Notes under the pieces: generated by a model
The model's database searches: none
Told to the model about the DNA's origin: nothing
The model's input: only the letters and a program-made list of their open reading frames with translations
Assembly: GCA_022036555.1 (NCBI GenBank)
Contig: CM039122.1
Span: 48,287,600-48,351,599 of the forward strand
Direction of reading: 5' to 3'
Source: Microstegium vimineum
Taxonomy: Eukaryota; Streptophyta; Magnoliopsida; Poales; Poaceae
Length of the DNA: 64,000 nt
Translations under genes and position numbers: made by a program
Part shown: positions 11,111 to 22,017 of the stretch, piece after piece
Layout: each line of letters starts with the position of its first letter
How positions within the stretch are numbered: position 1 is the first letter of the stretch

Positions 11111-11128
11111 AATCTCCCCCTTTTTGGT
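11111..11128 (-). other. Polypurine tract of the Sirevirus-like element
   Basis: On the minus strand this reads TCACCAAAAAGGGGGAGATT, the form usual for the plus-strand primer next to a Sirevirus 3' LTR. Here it is followed by TGAGCTAGTTTGAGC, from the MITE-containing piece, rather than directly by the LTR start TGAAAGTGC. Confidence 0.7.
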
Positions 11129-11635
11129 GATTGGTGACAACACACTTAGAACTTACAAAAGTGAATAATAATCTGAGACAATGCAAGTCATGAGAATTTG
11201 AATTTCCAACTTTGGCATGAAAGGCCAATTTTCACACATTGGAGTGAAGTAGGGCCCCCCTACATCCATGGCAGCTGTGGGGTGCTGAAAAGGTGTCACA
11301 AATATATACGTGATGCATATGAAGCTGTCTCAAACACAAATCAGAGAGGTTGTTGTTGAGTAGTTCGGCACTGCCGGCCTGGCTACAAACAGCAAGCCTG
11401 CGGAAGCTTTTAAACGACCACACAACACAATATATATAAAAGGTAAATGCATACTAAGACAAGCATGATATATATGAGAGAGTACATATCCACAAATGAC
11501 ACAAATAAAGTACTTAAGTAACAATATTACAATAAAATAGTTTCATGTTGCTCTCTCATCTCACAAACTAAAAAAACTAGCAGCTGCTACTCCTCCATGA
11601 CCGTCGAAGATTTGTTGTACCCCCTTCACTTAGTA

Positions 11636-11652
11636 ATTCTCCCCCTTTGGCA
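11636..11652 (-). other. Second PPT-like tract
   Basis: The minus strand reads TTGCCAAAGGGGGAGAATT about 45 bases after the stop of the env-like frame. Sireviruses are described as carrying several PPT-like copies near the 3' end, which fits this position. Confidence 0.5.
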
Positions 11653-11697
11653 ACAAGTCACCAAAAAGAGAAAAGAACCAAGAAGAAAAGATACAAG

Positions 11698-13200
11698 CTA
11701 GTCGTTGTCCTCCTCCATATGGTCATCATTATCCTCATCTTCGTCTTCATCATCATCATCATCAGGGGCTGATGCGAAGTGAGTGCCAGGAGCTGATGCA
11801 CGCTTGCTGCATCTATGAGTCTGTGGCTGTTCAATCTCCTCCTCCTCATCATCCTCCTCCTCATCATCACCAGCATAGGTAGACTCCTCATTGAACTGTG
11901 GTGGTGGTGTGGGAGGATCAAGCTGCCTAAGGCCTTGCTCCTTTCGGAGCTCTCTGATCTCAAGCCTGGTCGGGTAAGAGTGATCATTTGTATAGCAGAT
12001 GCCAGCAAAGATCTTCTTTAAGATCCTACCAAGCTTGCCCTTCTTCCTGCCTCTGGAAGCTGCTGCACCTGAAGACTCAGGAATATCTGCTGCTTCTGCT
12101 GTTATCCTGGTGTCTCTGGGAGGAGTGTTCACCTCCTGAACTGCTGTAGCATGAATGACCTTCGCTGCTCTATAAGGCTCATGGACAACGTCCTTGTTGA
12201 AGATCCGGTCAGTCACCATCTCAATGATGAACATCAGATAGGGAGCATAGGGAAGCCCCTTTCTTGCATCCTCTATAGCAATGCATATCTCATCTCATAA
12301 GAATCTAGCAACTAAGAAAGGTGGTGCTCCACCTCTCATCCTCCTTAAGACATTTTTGGATGTGTTGTAGAGGTTTGAGGCAGATCCCATCTTGGGATAG
12401 AGAGTGTTCCTGAAAAGGTTGTTCAGAATGTAATATTTGCTCCTCAAACCCTTTATCAGACCATCTGTCTCCTGAGGATAAATGTAGAGATATGAGATCT
12501 CCTCATTTGTTAGCCCTCTTTCATCATGAATATTACTGCATTGTTTTCCTCCTCACCAAATCCCAGAAGACAAGCAAAAGTCACATAGTCAATCTTGTAG
12601 TGCACGTCCTCTGTCATCCAATGCATCACAAAGTTCTCCCTATCAAGATAGTAGGTGGAGTAGAACTGATAGATGATCTCTGTGTTCCACCCATTCTAGA
12701 AACCTATCCGGTGATACATCCCAAGCTGCCTGCACTGATCAATGACCCTGTCAAATATAGGATCTCTCTTGATTTCCAAGTGCTCCCAATCAACATACTT
12801 CATTTTAATGACTCTGGGTTTTGTAGCTTGAAAGAGGACAGTGGTGTAAAAGTCAGAATGAAAAATATTCCAAAACCTGTAATCCACATTCATGTCCTTT
12901 GGCACATCATAGGGATTGATGGCCCTCTGCTCTTGGACAGTCCTCCACTGAAGATAGTAGCTTTCTCTGACTCTGCTAGGAGTGTCCTGAGGCACTCTGA
13001 CAAAGATGTGAGCCATCGAACAAACCCAAATCTGGAGGTGTTTCAGGACACACCCCATCCCTGATGGTTCTCCCTGCCCTCTGCAATTCTTCCTCTTAAG
13101 CCATCCTCTACCTGGGATTCAAGCCATCATCAGCTAAGCGAGTGCGAGACATGGACCTCACTCTTCCTCTTGCACCACCACGCGATCCACCGGCGTCCAT
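11698..13200 (-). pseudogene. env-like (extra 3') ORF region of the Sirevirus-like element, broken
   Basis: The region could start at the ATG at 13198-13200 (Gly/Arg-rich start MDAGGSRGGARGRVRSMSRT) and meets stops within about 35 codons. Two longer pieces remain. One is 12696-13058 (120 aa, with a WEHLEIKRDPIFDRVIDQCR stretch). The other is 11698-12234 (178 aa), which ends in a long run of Asp/Glu. The position between pol and the 3' LTR is that of the env-like ORF of Sireviruses. No transmembrane segment or signal peptide is evident in the surviving pieces, and a role in the element's life cycle is unproven. The gene is non-functional as it stands. Confidence 0.5.
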
Positions 13201-14107
13201 CTATGCATTTAAAAGGAGGAAAGGTTAAGTTGTTGCACTTAGAATAGTGACTAAAACTCTAGTGGAGAGATTTAACCAAAAATTAGGGTCAATAGACGAT
13301 TGTAGAAGCATATGCATGGGTGCTGCTACCTAGGGTCCGACACTACCGGCCTGGTGCAAACAGCACCTATGCATGCTTCATCAATCCTCCATTGAAACTT
13401 AGTTTTGATCAAATCTAACTACTGGAGGTACATTATTATACATAATGCAACCACTAACAACCTAAATCCCTTCTCAAAAACCATACATTGCATAGATCGA
13501 CACAAGTTAGGGTTTCAAGTTATTACCTTTGAAAGAGAGGGGTGAGTATGAAGAAGGTCGGGCTTGAATGGAGCTTGACACAGGGGGAAAGATCCTCCAC
13601 ACCTCCTCCAATGGCAGCACCTCCAAAGGGGCAGCACTGCCGGGGGAAGAGAGGGACCTCCGGGCTCCTTGTGTCTCCTTAGGGTTGAGAGAAGAGAGGA
13701 GAGGTGTTGCTGTTGGGGGGATATGACTTGGGATGGTGTTCCCTCGGGTTGGGGAGAGAAAATAAAGCAAAACCCGAGAGCTAGGACTTGGGCCCGACAG
13801 GCTCGGGTCCCTTAAGTCCCGGCACTGCCGGCCTTAGCCCGGCACTGCCGGACACCCTGGCACTGCTGGCCTGGGGCCGGCACTGCTGGCCTGGCTAGGC
13901 AGTGAGGCACTATGCCACCATTATAATTTAAATTTATGTAATTGTGGATATATACCCATTGCCATGTTCTGGTAAATAAGCCAATCAACAATCATACTAT
14001 GACCAACACATTCAAGTTTCTTTCAAAAACGGTTTTGAAGCACATAATTGAACTTTTTCAAAGTTTTTCCTAAGTCGCTAGGTGGACAAACAAGTGTGTG
14101 CTATAGT
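13201..14107. other. Non-coding spacer of the copia element with dyad motifs
   Basis: No credible ORF was found. The stretch holds several copies of the element-wide motif GGCACTGCCGGCC or close variants (about 13339, 13631, 13820, 13840, 13860 and 13879). Confidence 0.5.
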
Positions 14108-15643
14108 TCAAACCATGTTATGAGAATCAATTATATTCAGCTCACTACGCAAAGCACAAAACCTTGTCTCATCGAGAGGCTTGGTGAAGATATCGGCTAG
14201 TTGCTTATCGGTGCTCACATGACGAGTTGCGATATATCCTTTTAATTCGTGATATCTCAAGAAGTGATGACGGATGTCTATGTATTTGGTTCTAGAGTGG
14301 CTAACCGGGTTGTTTGCAAGTTTGATGGCACTCTCGTTATCACACAAGAGAGGTATCTTGGTGAATTGACATCCGAAATCTTTTAAGGTTTGCCTCATCC
14401 AAAGTAGTTGAGCACAACAAGCGCCAGCTGCAACATACTCGACCTCGGCGGTGGAAAGGGCTACACAATTTTGTTTCTTAGAACTCCAAGACACTAAGGA
14501 CCGTCCAAGGAATTGACATGTCCCCGAAGTGCTTTTTCGATCTACCTTGCAACCGGCGTAATCGGAATCCGAATACCCAAGTAGATCAAACTTAGAGCCC
14601 TTAGGATACCATAAGCCAAGGTTAGGAGTGAAAACTAGATATCTCAAAATTCTCTTAACGGCCATTAAATGGCACTCTTTCGGGTTAGCTTGAAATCTAG
14701 CACACATGCACACACTAAGCATTATTTCCGGCCTAGATGCACATAAGTAAAGGAGAGATCCAATCATGGAGCGATATACCTTTATGTCCACGGATTTCCC
14801 TCCTTCATCAAGATCAAGATGTCCATTAGTTGGCATGGGAGTCTTGATTGGCTTAGCATTGGCCATGTCAAACTTTCTTAACATATCATGGGTGTACTTG
14901 GTTTGGCATAAGAAAGTCCCTTCCTTGAGTTGCTTGATTTAAAAACTAAGGAAGAACTTTAGCTCACCCATCATGGACATCTCAAATCTCTTAGTCATGA
15001 TCCTACTAAACTCATCACAAAATGATTGGTTTGTACTACCAAATATTATATCATCGATATATATTTGGCACACAAAGATTTCTTTATCAAATTTACGAGT
15101 GAAGAGAGTAGGATCAGCTTTGCCTATTTCAAAGCCATGTTTGAGTAGAAAATCCTTAAGGCATTCATACCATGCTCTTGGTGCTTGCTTAAGCCCATAG
15201 AGCGCCTTATGGAGCTTGAAGACATGATGAGGGAACTTGGGATCTTCAAAGCCCGGTGGCTGCTCAACATAGACCAACTCTTGGATTGGGCCATTGAGAA
15301 ATACACTCTTCACATCCATTTGTTGAAGCTTGAAATCATGATGAGCAGCATAGGCCAAAAGCATTCGAATTGCTTCAAGCCTAGCCACTGGTGCATATGT
15401 TTCTTCAAAGTCTAGGCCCTCCACTTGAGTGAATCCTTGAGCCACCAATCTTGCCTTGTTCCTTATCACCACGCCTTGATCATCTTGCTTGTTGCGAAAG
15501 ACCCATTTGGTTCCAATTACATTAGTGTTGGGTCTTTCCACCAATGACCAAACTTTGTTTCTTTCAAAGCTATTGAGCTCTTCTTGCATAGCCATCACCC
15601 AATCAGCATCATCTAGAGCTTGATAAACCTTGAGAAGTTCCAA
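14108..15643 (-). pseudogene. pol: Copia reverse transcriptase and RNase H
   Basis: The frame 14939-15643 holds the RT, with RLVAQGFTQVEGLDFEETYAP, LQQMDVKSVFLNG, YGLKQAPRAWYECL and the catalytic-site region CQIYIDDIIFGSTN (YIDD, the copia form of YxDD). The frame 14108-14884 holds RNase H, with SDSDYAGCKVDRKSTSGTCQ, ALSTAEVEYVAA and the end region STDKQLADIFTKPLD. The two are in the same frame, separated by one stop at about 14939. The first part is cut from the integrase by another in-frame stop near 15665. The copia order IN-RT-RH is kept. It is not translatable as a full polyprotein. Confidence 0.9.
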
Positions 15644-15664
15644 AGAGGATACAAAAGAGTAAAA

Positions 15665-17056
15665 TTAACAAAAGTTTGTCAAATGTGAACGAGTAGTTAC
15701 CCCCCTTCGAAGACTCCCAAGTATATTGTCAACTGGGTGATCCTTTTGAATTGTTTGCCTCAGCCTTGGGTGTTCTGTGGCTTCTTGTTGATCAGCTTGG
15801 CCATCATTGTACTCATACTCTTCAAAGATAGGTTGTAGGTTTCTTGGGGTTGTTGGTGAAGTGACTGTTGCCTGTCTGCGTGGTTCGGCAGTGCCGGCCA
15901 CAGGGGCAGAGCCCTGACCAGGGAGCATTGCTGGGCCTTCTTCTTCAAGTCTTGGGGCAGTAGCTTCATCACCTTGAGGTTCCATAGTTGTGGCTTGGAT
16001 TTCTTGTGGCCTAATGCCACCAATAGCCATATTCTTGATTGCTTCACATGGTGGTTCCTCATTACCTACAATCACTTGATCAACTTGCTCTACTTGAGAG
16101 CCATTAGATTCATCAAATGTCATATCTATCGCGATTTCAATTTTCCCTAAGGTCTTGTTGAATACACGATAGGCATGCTCATTTGATCCATAACCAAGAA
16201 GACAACCTTCACCAACTTTAGGTGCAAACTTAGAGGTTTTAGGTTTCTTGTTAAGTATGAAACACTTGCACCCAAAAACTCTAAAGTAAGACACCTTTGG
16301 TTTGTTACCAATTAGGAGTTCATATGAAGTCTTCTTCAAGATCTTGTGTAGATAGAGCTGATTGATGGCATGGCAAGCGGTGTTGACGGCTTCGGCCCAA
16401 AAGATATCCGAAGTCTTGTACTCATCTAGCATCGTCCTTGTCATGTCAATGAGTGTCTGGTTCTTCCTCTCTACTACACCATTTTGTTGAGAGGTTTATG
16501 GAACTGAAAACTCATGCTTGATGCCCTCATCATCAAGAAACTCCTCCACTTGAGTGTTCTTGAATTCAGTTCCATTGTCACTACGAACTTTCTTGATTTG
16601 GAACCCGAATTCTCTTTGTGCTCTTCTAATGAAGGTTTTCACCTTTTCTTACACTTGTGCCTTATCATACATGAAAAACACCCAAGTGAAACGAGTAAAA
16701 TCATCAACAATAACTAGACCATGTTTGTTACCGCCAATGCTTATGTAGGCCACCGGTCCAAAGAGATCCATGTGAATTAGCTCCAATGGTTGCTTGGTGG
16801 AGACAATGCTCTTTGGTGGGTGAGGTGCACCTACTTGCTTTCCGGCTTGGCAAGCACTGCAAATTCTATCATTCTCAAAATGAACATTGGTTAGTCCAAG
16901 AATGTGTTCATCTTTTAGGGGTTTGGCCAAGTTCCTCATCCCAACATGAGCTAGTCGGCGATGCCATAGCCAACCCATGCTAGGTTTTGTCACTAAACAA
17001 GTCTCAAGCTTAGCCTTACTTTTGTTGAAATCAACTAGGTAAAGCTTGCCCTTCAA
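15665..17056 (-). pseudogene. pol: Copia integrase (GAG-pre-integrase, core and C-terminal linker)
   Basis: The N-terminal piece (16649-17056) shows the zinc-binding pre-integrase pattern, with WHRRLAHVGMRNLAKPLKD then ICSACQAGKQ, and begins the catalytic core with LIHMDLFGPVAYISIGG. The C-terminal piece (15665-16444) has VNTACHAINQLYLHKILKK, the FRVFGCKCFILNKK stretch and a long acidic/Gln-rich linker before RT. In-frame stops lie near 16647 and 16500, and a frameshift at about 17055 separates it from the protease. The linker includes one dyad motif copy at about 15884. Confidence 0.85.
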
Positions 17057-17361
17057 ACGACCGTAAAGACAATAGAGGAATCCTCCCTCTTAAAGATTTC
17101 CACACCCTTATCCGTAAAGAGACAATTGAAGCCCATCTCACACAATTGAGAAACGGACAACAAGTTGTAACTCAACGAATTCACGTGTAATACATTTGAG
17201 ATAGAATGATCAAGAGTAATAGCAACTTTACCAAGACCAATCACTTCCCCTTTGGAGTTGTCACCAAAGATGATGTTCTCACTTGCATTTGAAGTTGGGG
17301 AATATGATGAGAACATACTCTTCTCTCCGGTCATATGATTTGTACATCCACTATCAAGCAC
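17053..17361 (-). pseudogene. pol: Copia aspartic protease
   Basis: The frame starts at the catalytic motif, MLDSGCTNHMTGEKSMFSSY (copia form DSG-x-x-x-H). It continues through IIFGDNSKGEVIGLGKVAI and SYNLLSVSQLCEMGF, which are standard copia protease landmarks. The upstream joint to gag is disrupted, and a one-base frameshift near 17055 breaks the joint to integrase. Confidence 0.85.
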
Positions 17362-17401
17362 CCAACTTGATCCACCGGAGGAGTATGCCTACAAAACAAG
17401 T

Positions 17402-19733
17402 TTAGTTCCTAGATTTAGGTCCCCAATCAATCTTGGGGCCTTGCATGTTAGTCACAACAATTTTTGGAACCCAAATGTTTATGCTCCTTTTATCATGTTT
17501 CTCATTACCCACAAACTCTGCAATGACTTTACCACGGTCCTTATATTTCAACATGTAGCATGAGGACAAGCTTCCTTGGGGTGACCTTTTCTTGGGTTGA
17601 TATGCAAACTTGTTTTTGGCCACCCAGATTGAGTCTTTGGGTTTCTGAGAAACCTGCTTTTGCTGGGGCATCCTCTTGTCATGGACTTGAGGCTTAGCTT
17701 GATCAGGTGAAGCAATGGTAGCCTTCCCTTTCTTGGGGAGCGGCACTGTCGGCCTCTGGTCCAGCAGAGCTGCTTGCTGTGCAGGCTTATCTGCACCAAT
17801 GCTTCCCTTCTTCTCAAACATGACACACTCAATTCCTTTAATCATTTTCTACCATTGATTTTACCTCCTTGAGTGTGTCCAGGCCCATCTTTGATTGATG
17901 GATGCCTTCCATCCTTGTATTGAATCTTCTTAGGCTCAACTTTGTCTTTGTCATTCTTCTTTGAAACTGAAATGACATTGTTGAGCCTTGCTATTTCTTT
18001 TTCATGGTCTCTATGTTGGCAAGGTTAGTGGAATAGGCATTCATATCAACATTATAGCATTTTCCACAACCTTGACTAGTGGATGGAGAAGAGGCATCAT
18101 TTTCTTTAGAGAGATGTGAGTTGCCCTCCCAAAGAAGAGAGTATTGTGCCTCAAGCTCTTGATGCTTTTCAGTCAAGCCACAATGCTTTTGCTTGAGGTC
18201 ATCATACTCCTTCTTAGTGAGAGCATGAGCTTTTTGTTCCTTAGCCAGGGCCTTGGTCAAAGAGCTCACCTCACTCCTTTCTAATACAAGGGCTTCCTCA
18301 CTAGCAATATAATGATCCTCTTGTTTAATAAGAGTCTTCTCTCTAGATGCTAGCTCAACCTTGGTTGTCTCTAATTCATCCAATATATTAGCAATAAAGA
18401 GTTTGGTCTTAGGATCCATTTTACTAGTTATTTCATTTATCTCTTCATCACTAGATTCATCATCACTAGAGCTATCACTACTAGAGATGTCTTTGGGGAG
18501 AGGAGCTTTGGCTTTGGGTTTTGATTTTACCTTCTCACCCTTTGCCATGAGACAAGTGTGAGGGAAGTCTTCATCATCGGACATGTTGTTGAAGAGCCTT
18601 GGTGAAGTGGATAACTTGTGAATAACTATTGTAGCCATCTCCTCTTCTTCACTTGAGCTATCGGTTGATTCATCCCAACCATGTCCAATGTGAGCTTCAC
18701 CTCCAAATCTCTTGCCTTTCTTGTGGTCACCCTTGTATTTTCTCTTGCCTTTGCCAAATTTGTTTTCTTCCTTCTTGTTTGGGCAATCGGCAATGAAGTG
18801 TTCGGTGCTACCACATCTAAAGCAAGTCCTTGACTTTTTGTTTGGAAACCTTCTCTTCATGAGCTTGTACCCATTGCTCTTTATGCCCTTGTTGAATCTT
18901 CTCATGAATAGGGCCATGTAATCAATGTTCCCTTCTTGCCCATCTTCACTTCCACCATCACTTGATGTTGAAACTTCAGGTTGATGCTTGATGGATTTGC
19001 TTGCTTGAGCTTTGCTTGAAGATGCTAGCTTGCTGTTTTTGGTGCAGCTAGGGGCTGATTTCTTTGTGCTCTTGTTTGCCTTGATAGCCACATCCTTGAT
19101 CTTCATGCCCTCCAACCTTGCTTGCATCTCTCCAAGCTTCTTCCTTTCTTGCGCTTCTTCTCTTTGTAGATCAAAGGTGATAATCCTTCAAAGCACATCA
19201 CTTGGTGTGAAGTACTCAAATCTCTTCTTGTCTCTAATCAATGTCACCACGGTTTCATTCCTTGGAGAGTAGGCTTCAAGCATGATCTTGACAGCCTTGT
19301 GATCATTGACTTCTTCACCACCAAGTCCTCTTATATTGCCCACAATGGTCATCAATCTATCAAACATTTCTTGTGGCCCTTCACCTTCATTGATTACAAA
19401 TCGGTTGAGCTTGGCCATGAATAGATCAATCTTGGATTGTCTCACTTTGCTCACACCTTCATGTGCAAGATGCAAAGTGTCCCATATTTCCTTGGCAACC
19501 TCCAAGCCCATGACCTTGTTGTACTCATCACCATCCAATGCACTTAGCAACACACTAGTTGCTTGTGCATTGAGTTGGATGCACCGGAACTCGGTAGTGG
19601 TGGGGCTTGTGGGATCAACCGGAGGATCACATCCATTGTGCACAATCTCCCAAGCACCGGAGTAAAGACCTACAAGATAAGCTTTCATCAAGTGTTTCCA
19701 CTTAGCAAAGTTAGTCCCATCAAAATGAGGCAA
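17402..19733 (-). pseudogene. gag: Copia gag: capsid-like domain, zinc knuckle and coiled coil
   Basis: 19188-19733 encodes the UBN2/gag capsid-like domain, with PHFDGTNFAKWKHLMKAYLV, then DEYNKVMGLEVAKEIWDTL and RGLGGEEVNDHKAVKIML. 17991-19127 is in the same frame after one stop. It has the CCHC knuckle CFRCGSTEHFIADC, a Ser/Asp-rich region and a coiled-coil C-terminal part of about 150 residues. 17402-17845 is a Lys/Pro-rich piece leading to protease. The long coiled-coil gag is a Sirevirus hallmark. Stops and a frame change make it non-functional. Confidence 0.85.
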
Positions 19734-19861
19734 TTTGCCCGCGGGAACATGGAATAAAGGTTTATGCTCATATTTAGAAATGGATGAATAATCAAAGGAT
19801 ATGGCAGAGTATTTATTGCTGCCATCCTCCTTCTTCTTGTTCTTCTTCTCATCCTTCTTTT

Positions 19862-20257
19862 CTATCTTGGAGGCACGGTATGATAATCATCATCACTGTC
19901 GGAGCTACTTGACTCAACCTCCGCTTGAGAGGCTTGCTCTTTGCTTTTCTTGAGCTCCTTCTCATTTGCCTTGAGATCCTTCTTGAGAGCTCTCACTTCT
20001 CTTCTATGAAGTTTCTCGGTAAGCTTCAAGCTCTTGGCTTCATTGAGAGCTTTTTCTTCTCTTTGTAGCCTTTTTCCTTCGTTTCTCAATCTTCTTTCTT
20101 CTTTTCTTCTTGCTCTTTCTCCAGCGGACATGAGAGGAGTGGTCAAGTATTCCTCTGAGTCCACACTCTCACTATCCGTGGAATGTACGTCCATCTCCTT
20201 GGGGTCGACCACTTTGACCTTAGGATCAACCGCCATAACCTTACCCTCTTCGGTCAT
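19862..20257 (-). pseudogene. gag: N-terminal gag extension, Lys/Glu-rich
   Basis: Starts MTEEGKVMAVDPKVKVVDPK about 40 bases after the primer site and runs 131 aa through a Lys/Glu/Arg coiled-coil-like stretch into a Ser/Asp run ending at a stop. It is out of frame with the capsid-like domain downstream, so the original gag start is split from the rest by an indel. It is at the expected place for the start of gag-pol. Confidence 0.65.
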
Positions 20258-20293
20258 TACCTCACACGGTTAAGTGCTTCTTGAGGTAACCTT

Positions 20294-20305
20294 GCTCTGA
20301 TACCA
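20294..20305 (-). other. Primer-binding site for initiator tRNA-Met
   Basis: The minus strand reads TGGTATCAGAGC, two bases from the LTR end. This is the standard plant copia primer site. Confidence 0.9.
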
Positions 20306-20307
20306 CT

Positions 20308-21547
20308 TGTAAGGACCTGATTAGCCTAGAGGGGGGGTGAATAGGCATGTTTCAAAAACTTGAACACTTGCTGTCAGACCAAGGCTGGCACTGCCGGGCT
20401 AGGGGCCGTCACTGCCGAGGTGGCCGGCACTGCTGGTCTCTGGGAAGCGGTGCTGGTCACCAGAACAGAATGCAACACAATTCAAAATGTAAATGCTTAA
20501 TGTAAATTGTGCTCGAATAGAAACCTTCCTGGAGGTGTGGAGACCCTCTAGCACCACCTGAAGGTGGTAGCAACACACCCACCGAGTAGATCGGGTCCAA
20601 ACCCTAGAAATCACCTTGCACACAAGATATATGAAAGTAAAGTAACAAGCACACAGTGACACAAGATTTGACCCGTGGTTCAGCTCGTCACCAAGGCTTG
20701 CCTACGTCCACGTTGTTGAGGTGCGCCACACAAGGCTCAAGCTCACCACAAAGGCTAGCTCTTTCCTCGATCTCAAGTGAAGAGAATGAACCCTTGAGAT
20801 GAGAGAAGTGTATTAGCAAATAGATGGGTGATACAAACTTCCCTAGGCTGCCACACGAAGGAGGCAAGCTCAAGGGCAACCTCTAGCCGGCTAGGAGCAA
20901 AGCTCCAAGAGTAAAGAACTCAAACCGCCGACCACCACGCAAACCAAATGCTTGTAGGAGTGAAGATCCGAGGGAGAAGCTTCTTCTCAAAGCTTGGAGG
21001 CTCAATCTCTCAAAGAATGATTGGAAATAAATGGAGGAGAGTGAATGAGCACCAAGAGAGAAGGAAGAGTTAGAGAGAGGCTTCTCTTTCTGTTCTTGCG
21101 AAGTAAGAATGAGTGAATGGCCGAACTAGCCATTGGGGTGAGTGAGGGGGTATGAAATACCTCCTTACTACCCACTGGCTGAACAAGTCGCGGCAGTGCC
21201 GGCCGGCCTGGGCAGAACAACAAGGAAAGATCTTCAATGTAGTTGGCTGATTTGCCCACTATGTCTGTGGAGGTGTGATGTATTTGTAGATATGCATTTG
21301 GTTCACTTGTTGGTATGTGTGTTGAATCCCTCTTTATAGTACGGCATACCTAACTCAAATTCAAAGTATAAAAGAATTTAAATGTTTTGAGCTTGTTGCC
21401 ATGCACTTTTGTAATTGGAGGGGTCCGCCAACCTGTTCATCAACCTCCTTAAGTTTAACCTTCTTGTCATACTCACAAGGTCTCATTAGTTTCCTAAATA
21501 TGTTGTCATGTCACCAAAACCCACTTTAGGGCTTGATTGCACTTTCA
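20308..21547 (-). mobile_element. 5' LTR of the Sirevirus-like element
   Basis: Begins TGTAAGGACCTGATTAGCC at 20308 and ends GCTTGATTGCACTTTCA at 21547 (plus-strand view). It is 45 bp shorter than the 3' LTR, mainly because it has fewer dyad repeats near 21195. The PBS adjoins its left side, which fixes the element's orientation. Confidence 0.8.
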
Positions 21548-21697
21548 GCCGCATACTGATAAAAACAAGATGAAAACATAATCCATAACTTAATGACAAA
21601 AACCCCTATCACATTTCCCATCCTATTTCTACAATTTCTCATAAATATGGAAATAGATAGTCATCACTTGCATCGCTTAAGCATGAGGCCCAACAAA

Positions 21698-22017
21698 GGG
21701 CCTGTTTGGATACTCTAACTCAGCTAGAGGTTAGAGTTGGTTTCTAGCCAAGGACTAGCCCTGAACTAGCTCTAGCCAAAAACATGTTTGGATACAAGAG
21801 TTAGATTGTCAATAAAGGTTCTTTTCTTGGTAGGGGACCACATCAAAACTAGTACATCCCACTAGAACTAGCCCAATAATCACCTCTTGGTGGGGATAGT
21901 TTTTTTTGGTGGGCTAGTTGCAGCTAGCTCAATCTAGCCATCATGTTTGGATACTTTTGGGATAGTTGAGTGCAAACTAGCTCAAACTAGCTCTAGCCCC
22001 TTGATCCAAAAAGGGCC
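21698..22017. mobile_element. MITE with GGGCCTGTTTGGAT ends
   Basis: The left end GGGCCTGTTTGGAT and the right end ATCCAAAAAGGGCC match at 12 of 14 positions when inverted. The inside is rich in AGCTAGAG/CTCTAGCT words. It lies in the right flank of the copia element, and a copy lacking its last ~30 bases lies at about 10806-11096. The superfamily is not settled because the TSD is unclear. Confidence 0.55.

Larger units (their letters stand above)
9366..21552 (-). mobile_element. Sirevirus-like Ty1/copia retrotransposon, near full length and decayed
   Basis: Two LTRs (9371-10655 and 20308-21547) enclose gag, protease, integrase, RT and RNase H in copia order on the minus strand, plus a long 3' region with env-like remnants. 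The PBS matches initiator tRNA-Met. Flanks are GCCGA (9366-9370) and GCCGC (21548-21552), a TSD with one mismatch. The LTRs are roughly 97-98% alike by eye outside indels, so the insertion is not very recent. Long gag with coiled coil, extra 3' ORF, repeated PPT-like tracts and repeated dyad motifs all point to the Sirevirus group. All main frames carry stops or frameshifts, so it is not autonomous. A duplicated flank piece (10656-11096) sits next to the 3' LTR. Confidence 0.85.

Noticed and set aside
12492..13064. 190-aa plus-strand frame
   Set aside because: It is antisense to the env-like remnants of the copia element, and the composition follows that shadow.
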